A stretch of 52,508 nt of DNA from an uncultured Bacteroidales bacterium. Lineage in GTDB: Bacteria; Bacteroidota; Bacteroidia; Bacteroidales; UBA3663. Of this stretch, positions 8,907-16,585 are shown in pieces (the first letter of the stretch is position 1; each line of letters starts with the position of its first letter). The notes below the pieces were generated by a model that saw nothing but the letters and a program-made list of their open reading frames with translations, had not been told where the DNA came from and made no database searches. The DNA is taken from contig CAJOLH010000011.1 of the NCBI GenBank assembly GCA_905235375.1, positions 1 through 52,508 of the forward strand, read 5' to 3'. A program made the position numbers and the translations under genes.

Positions 8907-9145
8907 TGCTTTTTTGTCTGAATTACCAAATTTTACTTAACTTTTTTATTTCAAATCGGCAATTCCACCCAGCTCGCCACTCTTGTCTTTTGTTTGCAGT
9001 AACGGACAAGCATGTTGGAAGATTGCCGAAAATCTATTAGAGGATTTTGGAAAATCGAGTTTTCAAAAAAGTGAAATCTTATGTTATATTCACTTTTATG
9101 ATTATTATTTTGTCTTTGTTTGTTTGATTGTAGATAGGAATTATT
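8907..9145. other. Gene-free AT-rich stretch
   Basis: No frame here has recognisable protein features, and no tRNA-like or strong hairpin structure was seen. It separates the divergent promoters of the dehydrogenase and the first ATPase gene. Confidence 0.5.
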
Positions 9146-9153
9146 TATCTTTG
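9146..9153 (+). promoter_or_regulatory. TAnnTTTG promoter for the first ATPase gene
   Basis: TATCTTTG followed by CAAAG. The gene starts at 9365, so a ~200-nt leader would contain the 22-bp repeats at 9265-9352. Confidence 0.55.
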
Positions 9154-9264
9154 CAAAGACTATTGCAAGTTTCTTTTCGCTTACATAGACTGTAAAAAAA
9201 GGAACTTCCAAAATCGTTTATATAACTATTTGTCGGTTAGAGATATAAAATATTATATAGACTA

Positions 9265-9364
9265 AGATTTGAACATTTTGTGACCGAGATTTGAACATTT
9301 CGTAAAATAGATTTGAACATTTCGTAAGCAAGAATTGTACATTTCGTAATAGAGACTTGAATAA
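9265..9364 (+). repeat. Four 22-bp direct repeats abutting the ATPase start codon
   Basis: Four tandem units at 9265-9286, 9287-9308, 9309-9330 and 9331-9352 share AGATTTGAACATTTCGTA (unit 4 has AGAATTGTACATTTCGTA). A fifth degenerate unit, AGACTTGAATAA, runs into the ATG at 9365. The exact 22-bp period is about two helical turns, which suits repeated protein binding on one DNA face; an RNA role is also possible. Confidence 0.8.
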
Positions 9365-10552
9365 ATGGAGTTTAAAAGATCACAGTTTCAGTTGTTGCTC
9401 GATCGCATGAACGAAGCACGTATGTTCATTCAAGTGTTGGCAGGTCCTCGTCAGGTCGGTAAATCTACGTTGATAGGGCAGGTTCTAGAAGCTAACCCTT
9501 TGCCTCATTATCTTTATGACGCTGACGGCGTTAATGAAAATGATACAGACTGGATAAGACGTGTTTGGGAGAGTGCACGTGCTCAGATGGATACACTTGG
9601 GCAGACGGAGGCGATACTCGTCATCGATGAGGTTCAAAAAATCAAGCAATGGAGTGAGATTGTGAAGCGTGAGTGGGATGCAGATACGCGCAGACGACGC
9701 CAACTGAAAGTGTTTCTCCTTGGTTCTTCACGTTTGATGCTCCGCAAGGGTCTTACTGAATCATTGGCAGGACGCTTTGAGCTGACTCGTCTGGGACATT
9801 GGTTGCCTCGGGAAATGGAAGAAGCATTCGGTTGGAATCTTGATGATTGGATTTACTACGGAGGTTACCCTGGAAGTGCACATCTTATCAACGATGGATC
9901 AAGATGGCGAAGGTACATAAAGCAGTCTCTAGTGGCTCCTGCTATAGAAAAGGACGTCATCCTGACTTCTAATATCTATAAACCTGCATTGATGAAACAG
10001 CTATTTGAATTAGGATGTTCCTATTCGGCAGAGATTCTTTCGTTGACGAAGGCACTTGGGCAGTTGCAAGATGCTGGCAATGTCACGACGCTGTCTGCTT
10101 ATTTGGAAATCCTCAATCAGTGTAATTTGCTTGCTGGGCTTCAAAAGTATTCCAATGATGAGGCTCGACGCTATCAATCCATACCAAAGTATCAAGTTTA
10201 TAATAATGCGCTACTGACAGCCTATCGGGGAAGCACCTTTGAGAAGGATCGCACTGATCCGCAGAAATGGGGTCGATGGGTTGAGTCTGCTGTCGGTGCT
10301 TATTTGATGGACAATGCCGAAGAGGCCGATTATCAAGTTTATTACTGGCGAGAGCGATCTGATGAAGTTGACTATATCCTTGTTCGTCGGGGAGAGGTGT
10401 TGGCTTTGGAAGTTAAAAGCGGACGTCGAGGCATGAACAGTGGATTGCCTCGTTTCTGTGAGAATTTTCATCCTCGGCGTGCATTAGTTGTCGGTACGGA
10501 TGGAGTTCCTTTTGAAGAATTCTTCCGAATAAGGCCAGAAGAATTGTTTTAG
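9365..10552 (+). CDS. AAA ATPase with C-terminal DUF4143 / PD-(D/E)XK-like domain
   Basis: 395 aa. Walker A is GPRQVGKS at 27-34 and Walker B ILVIDEV at about 84-90, followed by a sensor-like FLLGSSRLML. The C-terminal third has the DUF4143 layout and ends in a nuclease-like signature, Asp336 (EVDYIL) with Glu349-Val-Lys351 (LEVKSG). This is the AAA_14/DUF4143 family, common in Bacteroidota in many diverse copies; no function is firmly established. A second, only distantly similar member lies at 11885-13024. Direct repeats precede this gene and a large inverted repeat follows it. Confidence 0.85.
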   Translation: MEFKRSQFQLLLDRMNEARMFIQVLAGPRQVGKSTLIGQVLEANPLPHYLYDADGVNENDTDWIRRVWESARAQMDTLGQTEAILVIDEVQKIKQWSEIVKREWDADTRRRRQLKVFLLGSSRLMLRKGLTESLAGRFELTRLGHWLPREMEEAFGWNLDDWIYYGGYPGSAHLINDGSRWRRYIKQSLVAPAIEKDVILTSNIYKPALMKQLFELGCSYSAEILSLTKALGQLQDAGNVTTLSAYLEILNQCNLLAGLQKYSNDEARRYQSIPKYQVYNNALLTAYRGSTFEKDRTDPQKWGRWVESAVGAYLMDNAEEADYQVYYWRERSDEVDYILVRRGEVLALEVKSGRRGMNSGLPRFCENFHPRRALVVGTDGVPFEEFFRIRPEELF

Positions 10553-10686
10553 TTAAACGACTATTTCCGTTCTGTTTCGCAGAGGTTAACTCTGCATGTT
10601 TCTTGGTAAAAGCGAGTCCAATGTTGTTTTATGAAAAAAGTTCCAAATTATTTCTCTATATTTTAGGAGCACTTTAATGCAATTTT

Positions 10687-10781
10687 GATATTTTCGGATA
10701 CGTTTCGTGTTATAATTCATCCGAAACTCATAAAATAAGTGAGTTTCGGATGAGTTTCGTTTGATTTTTTCGGAAAATATC
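10687..10781. terminator. Nested inverted repeat after the first ATPase gene
   Basis: A perfect 14-bp pair TCATCCGAAACTCA (10717-10730) and its complement (10740-10753) encloses a 9-nt loop. An outer pair GATATTTTC (10687-10695) and GAAAATATC (10773-10781) encloses that. T-rich DNA follows the inner stem on the plus strand, so it can act as terminator for the ATPase transcript. Confidence 0.6.
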
Positions 10782-10809
10782 TTCACAAAAGACACACTTT
10801 GTATAAAAA

Positions 10810-10836
10810 AGCCCGCAGAAATGAATCCTGCGGGCT
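10810..10836 (-). terminator. Rho-independent terminator, bidirectional (copy A)
   Basis: AGCCCGCAG (10810-10818) pairs with CTGCGGGCT (10828-10836). On the minus strand it is followed by TTTTTTATAC. It is nearly the same as the terminator of the transporter gene at 13250-13274 and belongs to the duplicated segment. Confidence 0.85.
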
Positions 10837-10862
10837 GTTTTTGTATGTCGTAGGGAGAATGC

Positions 10863-11108
10863 TTAGCAGGCGACTCTTTCGAGCCACTTGACCATGCCGA
10901 ACATGACAGCCATGGAGATGAGGCAGACGATGAGGAACACTGCCCAGCACCATTGGATAGGCCAAGCGTTATACATCACGGGACCAAGCCAGATCATCAG
11001 ATTGCCGATGGCGGTGGCACCAAGCCAGAGACCCTGACAGAGACCTACCATGTGGCGTGGAGCGACCTTCGAGACGAAACTCAAGCCGAGCGGCGAGATG
11101 AAGAACTC
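10863..11108 (-). pseudogene. 3' fragment of a POT-family peptide transporter paralogue
   Basis: The last ~80 codons match the C-terminus of the transporter at 13302-14873 exactly at protein level (SPLGLSFVSKVAP through WLERVAC), while the DNA differs at about ten silent positions. The matching segment with its terminator spans 10809-11108 against 13248-13547. Beyond 11108 homology stops and the frame continues as an unrelated MSNKKNEELQSRREFF to 11147. Only the last one or two membrane helices of a 12-14 helix carrier remain, so it cannot transport. It appears to be what is left of a tandem paralogue after its 5' part was lost. Confidence 0.85.
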
Positions 11109-11211
11109 GCGACGCGACTGGAGTTCTTCGTTCTTCTTGTTAGACATAGATTAGTAATAATTATCGCCCCCAAGATTCCCGAATCAGGCGGTGAGTATTT
11201 AAACACAAAAA

Positions 11212-11238
11212 GGACGTGGAATCTTGCTTCACGTCCTC
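11212..11238 (-). terminator. Terminator downstream of the 42-bp array (minus strand)
   Basis: AGGACGTG (11212-11219) pairs with CACGTCCT (11231-11238) around an 11-nt loop. On the minus strand the stem is followed by a run of U (plus strand CAAAAA). It would end the transcript that starts at the ATPase promoter near 13140 and crosses the array. Confidence 0.7.
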
Positions 11239-11296
11239 TAAAGTGGGTATCTGGTAGGACCCTGCGGAAAAGAAATGAAACAATACTCCACGTCTG

Positions 11297-11861
11297 CGTC
11301 CATAGACGCTCTATTTCTGATGCGAAATGGAGCGCGTACGTCCGCAGACGCTCTATTTCCGATGTGAAATGGAGCGCGTACGTCCGCAGACGCTCTATTT
11401 CCGATGCGAAATGGAGCGCGAACGTCCGTAGATGTTCTATTTCCGATGCGAAATGGAGCGCGAACGTCCGCAGACGCTCTATTTCCGATGCGAAATGGAG
11501 CGCGTACGTCCGTAGATGTTCTATTTCCGATGTGAAATGGAGCGCGAACGTCCGTGGACGTTCTATTTCCGATGTGAAATGTAGCGCGAACGTCCGTGGA
11601 CGTTCTATTTCCGATGCGAAATGGAGCGCGTACGTCCGCAGACGTTCTATTTCCGATGTGAAATGGAGCGCGAACGTCCGTGGACGTCCTATTTCCGATG
11701 TGAAATGGCGCGCGAACGTCCGCAGACGTTCTATTTCCGATGCGAAATGGAGCGTGTACGTCCGCAGACGCTCTATTTCCGATGTGAAATGGAGCGTGTA
11801 CGTCCATAGACGCTCTATTTCCGATATGAAATAGATAGTTTACGTTCGCAGACGTCCTATT
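11297..11861. repeat. Array of 13 and a half 42-bp hairpin-containing repeats
   Basis: Thirteen contiguous 42-bp units (11297-11842) and a partial unit (11843-11861) with no spacers. A typical unit begins CGTCCGCAGACGCTCTATTT and ends GAAATGGAGCGCGTA. Each unit holds two dyads: ACGTCC/GGACGT across the unit junction, and a longer one, CGCTC-t-ATTTC, six-base loop, GAAAT-g-GAGCG. Differences between units fall mainly in the loop (GATGTG or GATGCG), at the junction and at one stem position (CTC or TTC). The edge unit near the ATPase gene is the most degenerate, as in ageing tandem arrays. Both strands are open across the array because 42 is divisible by three, but the changes are mostly non-synonymous in either frame, so I read it as non-coding. 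Confidence 0.93.
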
Positions 11862-11884
11862 GCGAGAAGAGAAGAGGTGTTTTG

Positions 11885-13024
11885 TCAGGATAGACCTTCG
11901 GTCCAGATCAGTTTGAAGAAGTCTTTCACGAAGATGCACTCGATGTCTCCATCTCGACGATTGATGGAATCCAGCGAAACAATCATCAGGCGGCATTGAG
12001 GGTACTCTTCGGCAAACAATCGAAGCCCTTTCAGATGACGAGGTTGTACTTCCTCAACAGACTTGATTTCAATGGCCACACGAGCATCTCCTAACACAGC
12101 ATCGACTTCGATGTCGGTATAGGTGCGCCAATAGGACAGACTTTCTTCGGAATGTGTGTAATGCAGCCATGCGTATAACTCCTGGATTACCAGGTGCTCG
12201 AAAGCGTGGTCGTAAGCGACAGTCCCTCTGACGAGTTCTTTGCGATGGAGCAGATGATTCACTATTCCAACATCAAAATAGTAAAAACGTGGTGCTTGTA
12301 CGATGCGCCTTTTCATCACACGTCGAAAGGCAGGGATACGATAACCAATGAGCGTGTCTTCGAGAATGTCGAAATATGAATTGACGGTTGTGGCACTTAC
12401 TCCACACTCTTGGGCTATATTATTGTTGTTGACCATCTCGCCGTCAGTCAGCGCCGCTACTTCAAGAAAGCGCTGGAAAGCACTCAGATTCCTGACCAAG
12501 GCCTCTTCCTTGATTTCCTCTTTCAAATAGATGTCGATATAAGCAGCCAACCGACGTGTGGGATTCTTCGAAAGATAATGAGCGGGCAGCATCCCGTAAT
12601 TGACTGCACGGTCGATGTCAAAGTCGGGTATCTCAGCGCTGACGAAAGGAAACATATAGACGGGATAGGCTCTTCCACCGAGTGTGTTCCTGCCGTTTCG
12701 CTTGAGCTTCCTTGCACTTGACCCGCATAGGATGAAGATTAGGTTTCGCTCAGCGATGAGGCGATGCACTTCGTTGAGCAGTTCCAGCACTTCGGGTATC
12801 TCGTCGATGATTACCAATGTTTGTTCTGGCTTATCAATCAGCATGTCATAAAGCAACCCCGGCTTTCGCCCGAAGCGGCTTTTCAAGGTAGTGTCCAACA
12901 AGTCAATATAGATGGAATTAGGAAATTGTTTGCGTAATGCAGTCGATTTTCCTGTCTGGCGAGCGCCGAACAAGAATATGCTACCATCTAACTCGTTGTT
13001 TAGTTGTAATATACGGTTTATCAT
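11885..13024 (-). CDS. AAA ATPase with C-terminal DUF4143 / PD-(D/E)XK-like domain (second copy)
   Basis: 379 aa. Walker A is GARQTGKST at 20-28 and Walker B TLVIIDE at 69-75, followed by FILCGSSARKLKR. A winged-helix-like segment lies near 180-215 (ECGVSATTVNSYFDILEDT), and the C-terminus has Asp308 (IEVDAVLG) with Glu319-Ile-Lys321 (IEIKSVEE). Its architecture matches the ATPase at 9365-10552, but the two are clearly different in sequence. The gene has its own promoter (13140-13147), three dyad repeats in the leader and the 42-bp array 24 bp after its stop codon. Flanking duplicated transporter DNA suggests it arrived as a unit. Function unknown; defence, mobile-element or autoregulatory DNA-binding roles are all possible. 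Confidence 0.87.
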   Translation of the reverse strand: MINRILQLNNELDGSIFLFGARQTGKSTALRKQFPNSIYIDLLDTTLKSRFGRKPGLLYDMLIDKPEQTLVIIDEIPEVLELLNEVHRLIAERNLIFILCGSSARKLKRNGRNTLGGRAYPVYMFPFVSAEIPDFDIDRAVNYGMLPAHYLSKNPTRRLAAYIDIYLKEEIKEEALVRNLSAFQRFLEVAALTDGEMVNNNNIAQECGVSATTVNSYFDILEDTLIGYRIPAFRRVMKRRIVQAPRFYYFDVGIVNHLLHRKELVRGTVAYDHAFEHLVIQELYAWLHYTHSEESLSYWRTYTDIEVDAVLGDARVAIEIKSVEEVQPRHLKGLRLFAEEYPQCRLMIVSLDSINRRDGDIECIFVKDFFKLIWTEGLS

Positions 13025-13045
13025 AAGCGAGATTATGTATTTCTC

Positions 13046-13125
13046 TTACTTTGGATTTTTAATGAAAATCACAAGTGCTACTTTGGATTTTCAATGAAAA
13101 TCGCAAGTACTACTTTGGATTTTCA
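13046..13125 (-). repeat. 32-bp phased dyad repeats in the leader of the second ATPase gene
   Basis: Two full copies (13063-13093 and 13095-13125) and one partial copy (13048-13061) recur every 32 bp. Each full copy is itself a near-perfect 31-bp dyad: TGAAAATC at one end, GATTTTCA at the other, with AAGTA/TACTT at the centre of the promoter-proximal copy. They begin within about 15 bp of the -7 element, so they sit at or just after the transcription start, a typical operator position. Confidence 0.82.
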
Positions 13126-13139
13126 CACTTTTTATGGCG

Positions 13140-13147
13140 CAAAGATA
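13140..13147 (-). promoter_or_regulatory. TAnnTTTG promoter for the second ATPase gene
   Basis: TATCTTTG followed by GCGCC on the minus strand, about 115 bp upstream of the ATG at 13024 and directly beside the dyad repeats. Confidence 0.7.
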
Positions 13148-13249
13148 TGCCTTTTTTTTAGTTGAACAAGAAAATTACAATTTTTTTGTCGAGATGAAGT
13201 GCTATTTTGAATGAGACCGCTGTTTTTCGCATAATTTCGCACAAAATAA

Positions 13250-13274
13250 GCCCGCAGAAATGTATCCTGCGGGC
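13250..13274 (-). terminator. Rho-independent terminator of the peptide transporter gene
   Basis: GCCCGCAG (13250-13257) pairs with CTGCGGGC (13267-13274); the minus strand continues TTATTTTG. It lies 28 bp after the transporter stop codon. Confidence 0.85.
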
Positions 13275-13301
13275 AGTTTTTGTGTGTCGTAGGGAGAATG
13301 C

Positions 13302-14873
13302 TTAGCAGGCAACTCTTTCGAGCCACTTGACCATGCCGAACATGACAGCCATGGAGATAAGGCAGACGATGAGGAAGACTGCCCAGCACCATTGGATAGG
13401 CCAAGCGTTATACATCACGGGACCGAGCCAGATCATCAGATTGCCAATGGCGGTGGCACCAAGCCAGAGACCTTGACAGAGACCTACCATGTGACGTGGA
13501 GCGACCTTCGAAACGAAACTCAAGCCGAGAGGCGAGATGAAGAGCTCAGCCACAGTGAGGAAGAAATAGGTCACAATGAGCACCCAAGGAGAAGCCTTGG
13601 CCAGACCGGCTGCTGCCATGCTGGCTGCATCGAGTGCGCGGAACTCTTCACCCGAAGGATAGTTGCAGACCATCGAGAAAAGCATCAGGAAGAGGTAGGC
13701 GCAGCCTGCAATGCCCATGCCGATGCCAATCTTGCGAGGTGTGGAGATGGCCTTGCCCTTGGCAGCAAGACTGCCGAAGATCCACATGATGATGGGGGTG
13801 AGGATAATCACGAAGAACGGATTGAGAGCCTGCCAGATTTCGGGAGCGATGGAATCGGTCTGGACGAAGTCGCGGGCGAAGACGCTCAGCGACTGGCCGT
13901 TCTGATGGAACGAGAACCAGAAGAAGATGGCGATGCCGAGCACGGCAAAGAGCGCATAGAGACGCTGCTTGATTTCGGTGGCCATGGTGCGCTTCTCTTC
14001 CTCGGTGTATTCAACAACAGCGGCAGCTACCTTCTTGGCGGGCTGTGGGAAGATGCGCTTGTAGGCGAGGAAGATGCAGAGCGAGATGATCATGGCAATC
14101 ACCGAGGCGATGAACGAATAGTGGATGCCTTGGTTAAAGACCGTGATATAGTCGTGGCTGAACGCAGCATTGTCAACGAAGTTGTAGCCTGGTATAAGCA
14201 CTTTGTCCAAGGTTTCGCTGAACTTGGTGGTCACCTGTCCGTCAGCGAGGAACTGGTGGCAGAGTGCCGGCATATCGGCATTGTAGATCAGGTGGTGCTT
14301 GGTGAGCCACCATTGGCGAAGCAATGGAGCAATGAACGGGGCAAACAGGCCGCCGATGTTGATGAACACATAGAAGATTTGGAAGCCCGAGTCACGCTTG
14401 TCCTTGGCTATCTGAAGAGCTTCAGGACCCTTTTTGGCGGCTTCGGCTTCAAACTCGTCGTACATCTTGCCGACGATGGCCTGCAGATTGCCCTTGAAGA
14501 GACCATTGCCAAAAGCGATGGCAAGCAGGGCCACGCATGTGAAGATGAGAATGCCCCACCAGCTGCCGTTGAAATCCGTCTCACTGAAGACGGGGATGGA
14601 GAGGGCGATGTAGCCCAATGCCATGATGACCAAGCCCCACTGAATGGTGCGGTTGTAGTTCTGAGTGCGGTCGGCGATGATGCCGCCCACAAGGCTCAGC
14701 ACGTAGATGCCGAAGTAAAACACTGAGTAGATGATGCCGGCTGTGCCGTCGGAGAGGCCGAACTTCGACACCAGGAACAGCAGGAGCACTGCGTTCATGA
14801 TGTAGTAGCCGAAACGCTCGCCCATGTTGGCCAGCGCAGCAGGGATGAGACCCTTTGGATGACTTTTGAACAT
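13302..14873 (-). CDS. POT-family proton-dependent peptide MFS transporter
   Basis: 523 aa inner-membrane protein. The N-terminus LANMGERFGYYIMNAVLLLFL carries the E-R-F-Y signature of proton-coupled oligopeptide transporters (ExxERFxYY-like), and GGIIADR follows after helix 2, as expected for the MFS loop. Hydrophobic segments spread over the whole length fit 12-14 helices, and the C-terminal part includes SPLGLSFVSKVAP. It should import di- and tripeptides with protons. A promoter (14921-14928) and a terminator show it to be a single-gene transcript. A duplicated 3' end of a close paralogue lies at 10863-11108. Confidence 0.93.
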   Translation of the reverse strand: MFKSHPKGLIPAALANMGERFGYYIMNAVLLLFLVSKFGLSDGTAGIIYSVFYFGIYVLSLVGGIIADRTQNYNRTIQWGLVIMALGYIALSIPVFSETDFNGSWWGILIFTCVALLAIAFGNGLFKGNLQAIVGKMYDEFEAEAAKKGPEALQIAKDKRDSGFQIFYVFINIGGLFAPFIAPLLRQWWLTKHHLIYNADMPALCHQFLADGQVTTKFSETLDKVLIPGYNFVDNAAFSHDYITVFNQGIHYSFIASVIAMIISLCIFLAYKRIFPQPAKKVAAAVVEYTEEEKRTMATEIKQRLYALFAVLGIAIFFWFSFHQNGQSLSVFARDFVQTDSIAPEIWQALNPFFVIILTPIIMWIFGSLAAKGKAISTPRKIGIGMGIAGCAYLFLMLFSMVCNYPSGEEFRALDAASMAAAGLAKASPWVLIVTYFFLTVAELFISPLGLSFVSKVAPRHMVGLCQGLWLGATAIGNLMIWLGPVMYNAWPIQWCWAVFLIVCLISMAVMFGMVKWLERVAC

Positions 14874-14920
14874 ATCTTTGCTTAATTAACAATTGGCAAT
14901 TCATCGAGGAAATTGCGGTG

Positions 14921-14928
14921 CAAAGATA
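14921..14928 (-). promoter_or_regulatory. TAnnTTTG promoter for the peptide transporter
   Basis: TATCTTTG followed by CACCGC on the minus strand, about 48 bp upstream of the ATG at 14873. Confidence 0.65.
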
Positions 14929-15006
14929 ATGAATATTTTTCAATTCTCCAATAACTTGGCGATAAACTTCAAAAAAGATTGAATTTTTCAACCAAATGGT
15001 GTAAAA

Positions 15007-15075
15007 TTTGGAGATATGGAAAAATGTTTGTATCTTTGCGGCGACCATTTCGACAAATCGAAAACAAAAGCGTAA
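15007..15075 (+). promoter_or_regulatory. hpt promoter and partial leader element
   Basis: TTTG at 15007-15010 and TATCTTTG at 15031-15038 are 20 bp apart, the usual -33/-7 spacing. The upstream block TAAAATTTGGAGAT recurs at the same distance before the umuD operon promoter at 50191. After the promoter, TTTCGACAAATCGAAAACAA (15048-15067) matches the dispersed leader element at 3767 and 52362. Confidence 0.7.
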
Positions 15076-15123
15076 TATGACAAATAGCCAAAAGCACGCT
15101 TTTCATTAAAACAATTAAACGAT

Positions 15124-15669
15124 ATGGAAACTATAAAAGTATCGGACAGGACGTTCAGATTCTATCTTGGCAGAGATAGGATTCAGGCAGAGGTGGCTCG
15201 TGTGGCGCGTGAGGTATCGAAAGACCTGGAGTCTGTCGCGCGTCCGTTGTTTGTCTGTGTGCTCAACGGGGCCTTTGTCTTTGCTTCTGACCTTTTTCGG
15301 CATCTTACGCTGCCGGATGCCGAGATTACGTTCATTCGCATGAAGTCGTACGAAGGCACACGCACCACGGGCAAGGTAAAAACCATCGTAGGCCTGATTG
15401 AAAGCGTAGTCGATCGCGACGTCGTGATTGTGGAAGACATCGTGGATAGTGGCTACACCATGCAGCGGCTTGTGGCTCAGCTGGGCGATCTGGGAGCCAG
15501 AAGCATCAAGGTGTGTTGCCTGCTCAAGAAGCCGGAAGCACTGAAGGTACCCGACCTGCAGCTCGATTATGTAGCACTCGAAATTCCCAATGACTTCATC
15601 GTGGGCTACGGACTGGACTACAATGAGCAGGGACGTTATCTGCCTGATATCTGGGTGGTCAGCGACTGA
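15124..15669 (+). CDS. hpt: Hypoxanthine (guanine) phosphoribosyltransferase
   Basis: 181 aa, the usual size. The PRPP-binding signature VVIVEDIVDSGYT at 100-112 has the Glu-Asp pair and DSG(Y)T loop of purine phosphoribosyltransferases; FVCVLNGAFVF (43-53) and the late ALEIPNDFIVGYGLDYN, which closes over the purine ring, fit Hpt. It salvages hypoxanthine (and often guanine) to IMP/GMP using PRPP in the cytoplasm. It is followed after 200 bp by adk, another purine nucleotide gene, which has its own promoter. Confidence 0.95.
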   Translation: METIKVSDRTFRFYLGRDRIQAEVARVAREVSKDLESVARPLFVCVLNGAFVFASDLFRHLTLPDAEITFIRMKSYEGTRTTGKVKTIVGLIESVVDRDVVIVEDIVDSGYTMQRLVAQLGDLGARSIKVCCLLKKPEALKVPDLQLDYVALEIPNDFIVGYGLDYNEQGRYLPDIWVVSD

Positions 15670-15806
15670 GGATGTCGGGTCTCCATACGAGTATTTCTCG
15701 GTTGTATTGTCGCATGAATTGTTTACATAAAGTGGCAAAATGGAGTGATATTGCTCAAAATACAAAGATTTCTCTTGAAAATTTTTTCGCTCTGAAAAAA
15801 ATTGCT

Positions 15807-15814
15807 TACCTTTG
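15807..15814 (+). promoter_or_regulatory. TAnnTTTG promoter for adk
   Basis: TACCTTTG, 58 bp upstream of the adk ATG at 15872. Confidence 0.55.
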
Positions 15815-15871
15815 TAAGGTGTTTTTCGTAAATTTTAGGAAAAGAGTTGTTTTGTTTAAAGGTATTTGTAT

Positions 15872-16447
15872 ATGTTGAATATCGTGATTTTCGGAGCCCC
15901 AGGTTCCGGCAAGGGTACTCAGAGTGACAAGATCATCGAGGCGTATGGTGTAGAGCACATTTCTACGGGCGATGTCCTTCGAGAAGAAATCAAGAAGGGG
16001 TCAGAACTGGGAAAGCTTGCAGCCTCCTACATTGATGAGGGCAATCTCATCCCCGATGCTGTTATGATCAAGATTCTCGCCGCCGTGCTGGATGCCAAGG
16101 GCAAGGACATCAAGGGCGTGATTTTTGACGGTTTTCCACGCACCATTCCCCAGGCGTTGGCGCTTGACGAGATGCTTGCTGAACGAGGGGAGGTGGTTTC
16201 GACCGTCATTGGTCTTGAAGTCGATGACGAGGAGCTAATCCATCGCATTGTGCTGCGAGGCCAGACCTCAGGTCGTGCTGACGACAATGAGCATACTGCA
16301 CGTCACCGCCTTGAGAATTATCACAACATGACCCAGCCTTTGAAGAAATACTATATTGAAGAAGGCAAATATGCCTCTGTGCCTGGAAAGGGCGATATCG
16401 ACGAAATCTTCTCTCATATCAAGACAGCCATCGATGCCGTCAAGTAA
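15872..16447 (+). CDS. adk: Adenylate kinase
   Basis: 191 aa from ATG 15872; a TTG two codons earlier is also open but less likely. The P-loop GAPGSGKGT is at 8-16, followed by STGDVLREE for AMP binding and FDGFPRT. The lid is the short form: between RGQTSGRADD and HTARHRLENY there is no zinc-finger insertion, typical of Bacteroidota enzymes of about 190 aa. It interconverts ATP, ADP and AMP in the cytoplasm. A terminator follows at 16479. Confidence 0.96.
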   Translation: MLNIVIFGAPGSGKGTQSDKIIEAYGVEHISTGDVLREEIKKGSELGKLAASYIDEGNLIPDAVMIKILAAVLDAKGKDIKGVIFDGFPRTIPQALALDEMLAERGEVVSTVIGLEVDDEELIHRIVLRGQTSGRADDNEHTARHRLENYHNMTQPLKKYYIEEGKYASVPGKGDIDEIFSHIKTAIDAVK

Positions 16448-16478
16448 GGAAGAGGTCAATCACCTCGAACGTCATAAT

Positions 16479-16512
16479 CCCTGTTGCAGTTGCTGTGACA
16501 GGGTTTCGTTTT
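16479..16512 (+). terminator. Rho-independent terminator after adk
   Basis: CCCTGT (16479-16484) pairs with ACAGGG (16498-16503), with an inner CAG/CTG pairing, followed by TTTCGTTTT. Confidence 0.75.
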
Positions 16513-16585
16513 GACAACGAAAGTGAAAAAGACCGTATTTTGGAAAATAATGGAGTAAATATTTGCAGATTTCGAGAAAAAACAC

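Noticed and set aside
11297..11861. CRISPR array
   Set aside because: Units are contiguous with no unique spacers, each unit varies, and no cas gene is near.
10953..11996. Repeat protein genes across the 42-bp array (plus frame 10953-11834 and minus frame 11238-11996)
   Set aside because: Both frames are open only because the unit is 14 codons. They run into antisense transporter DNA or the ATPase gene out of frame, have no own promoter, and unit differences are mostly replacements.
10809..13547. Insertion sequence explaining the duplicated transporter ends
   Set aside because: No transposase, terminal inverted repeats or short target duplication was seen; the 300-bp direct repeats are explained better by tandem paralogues.
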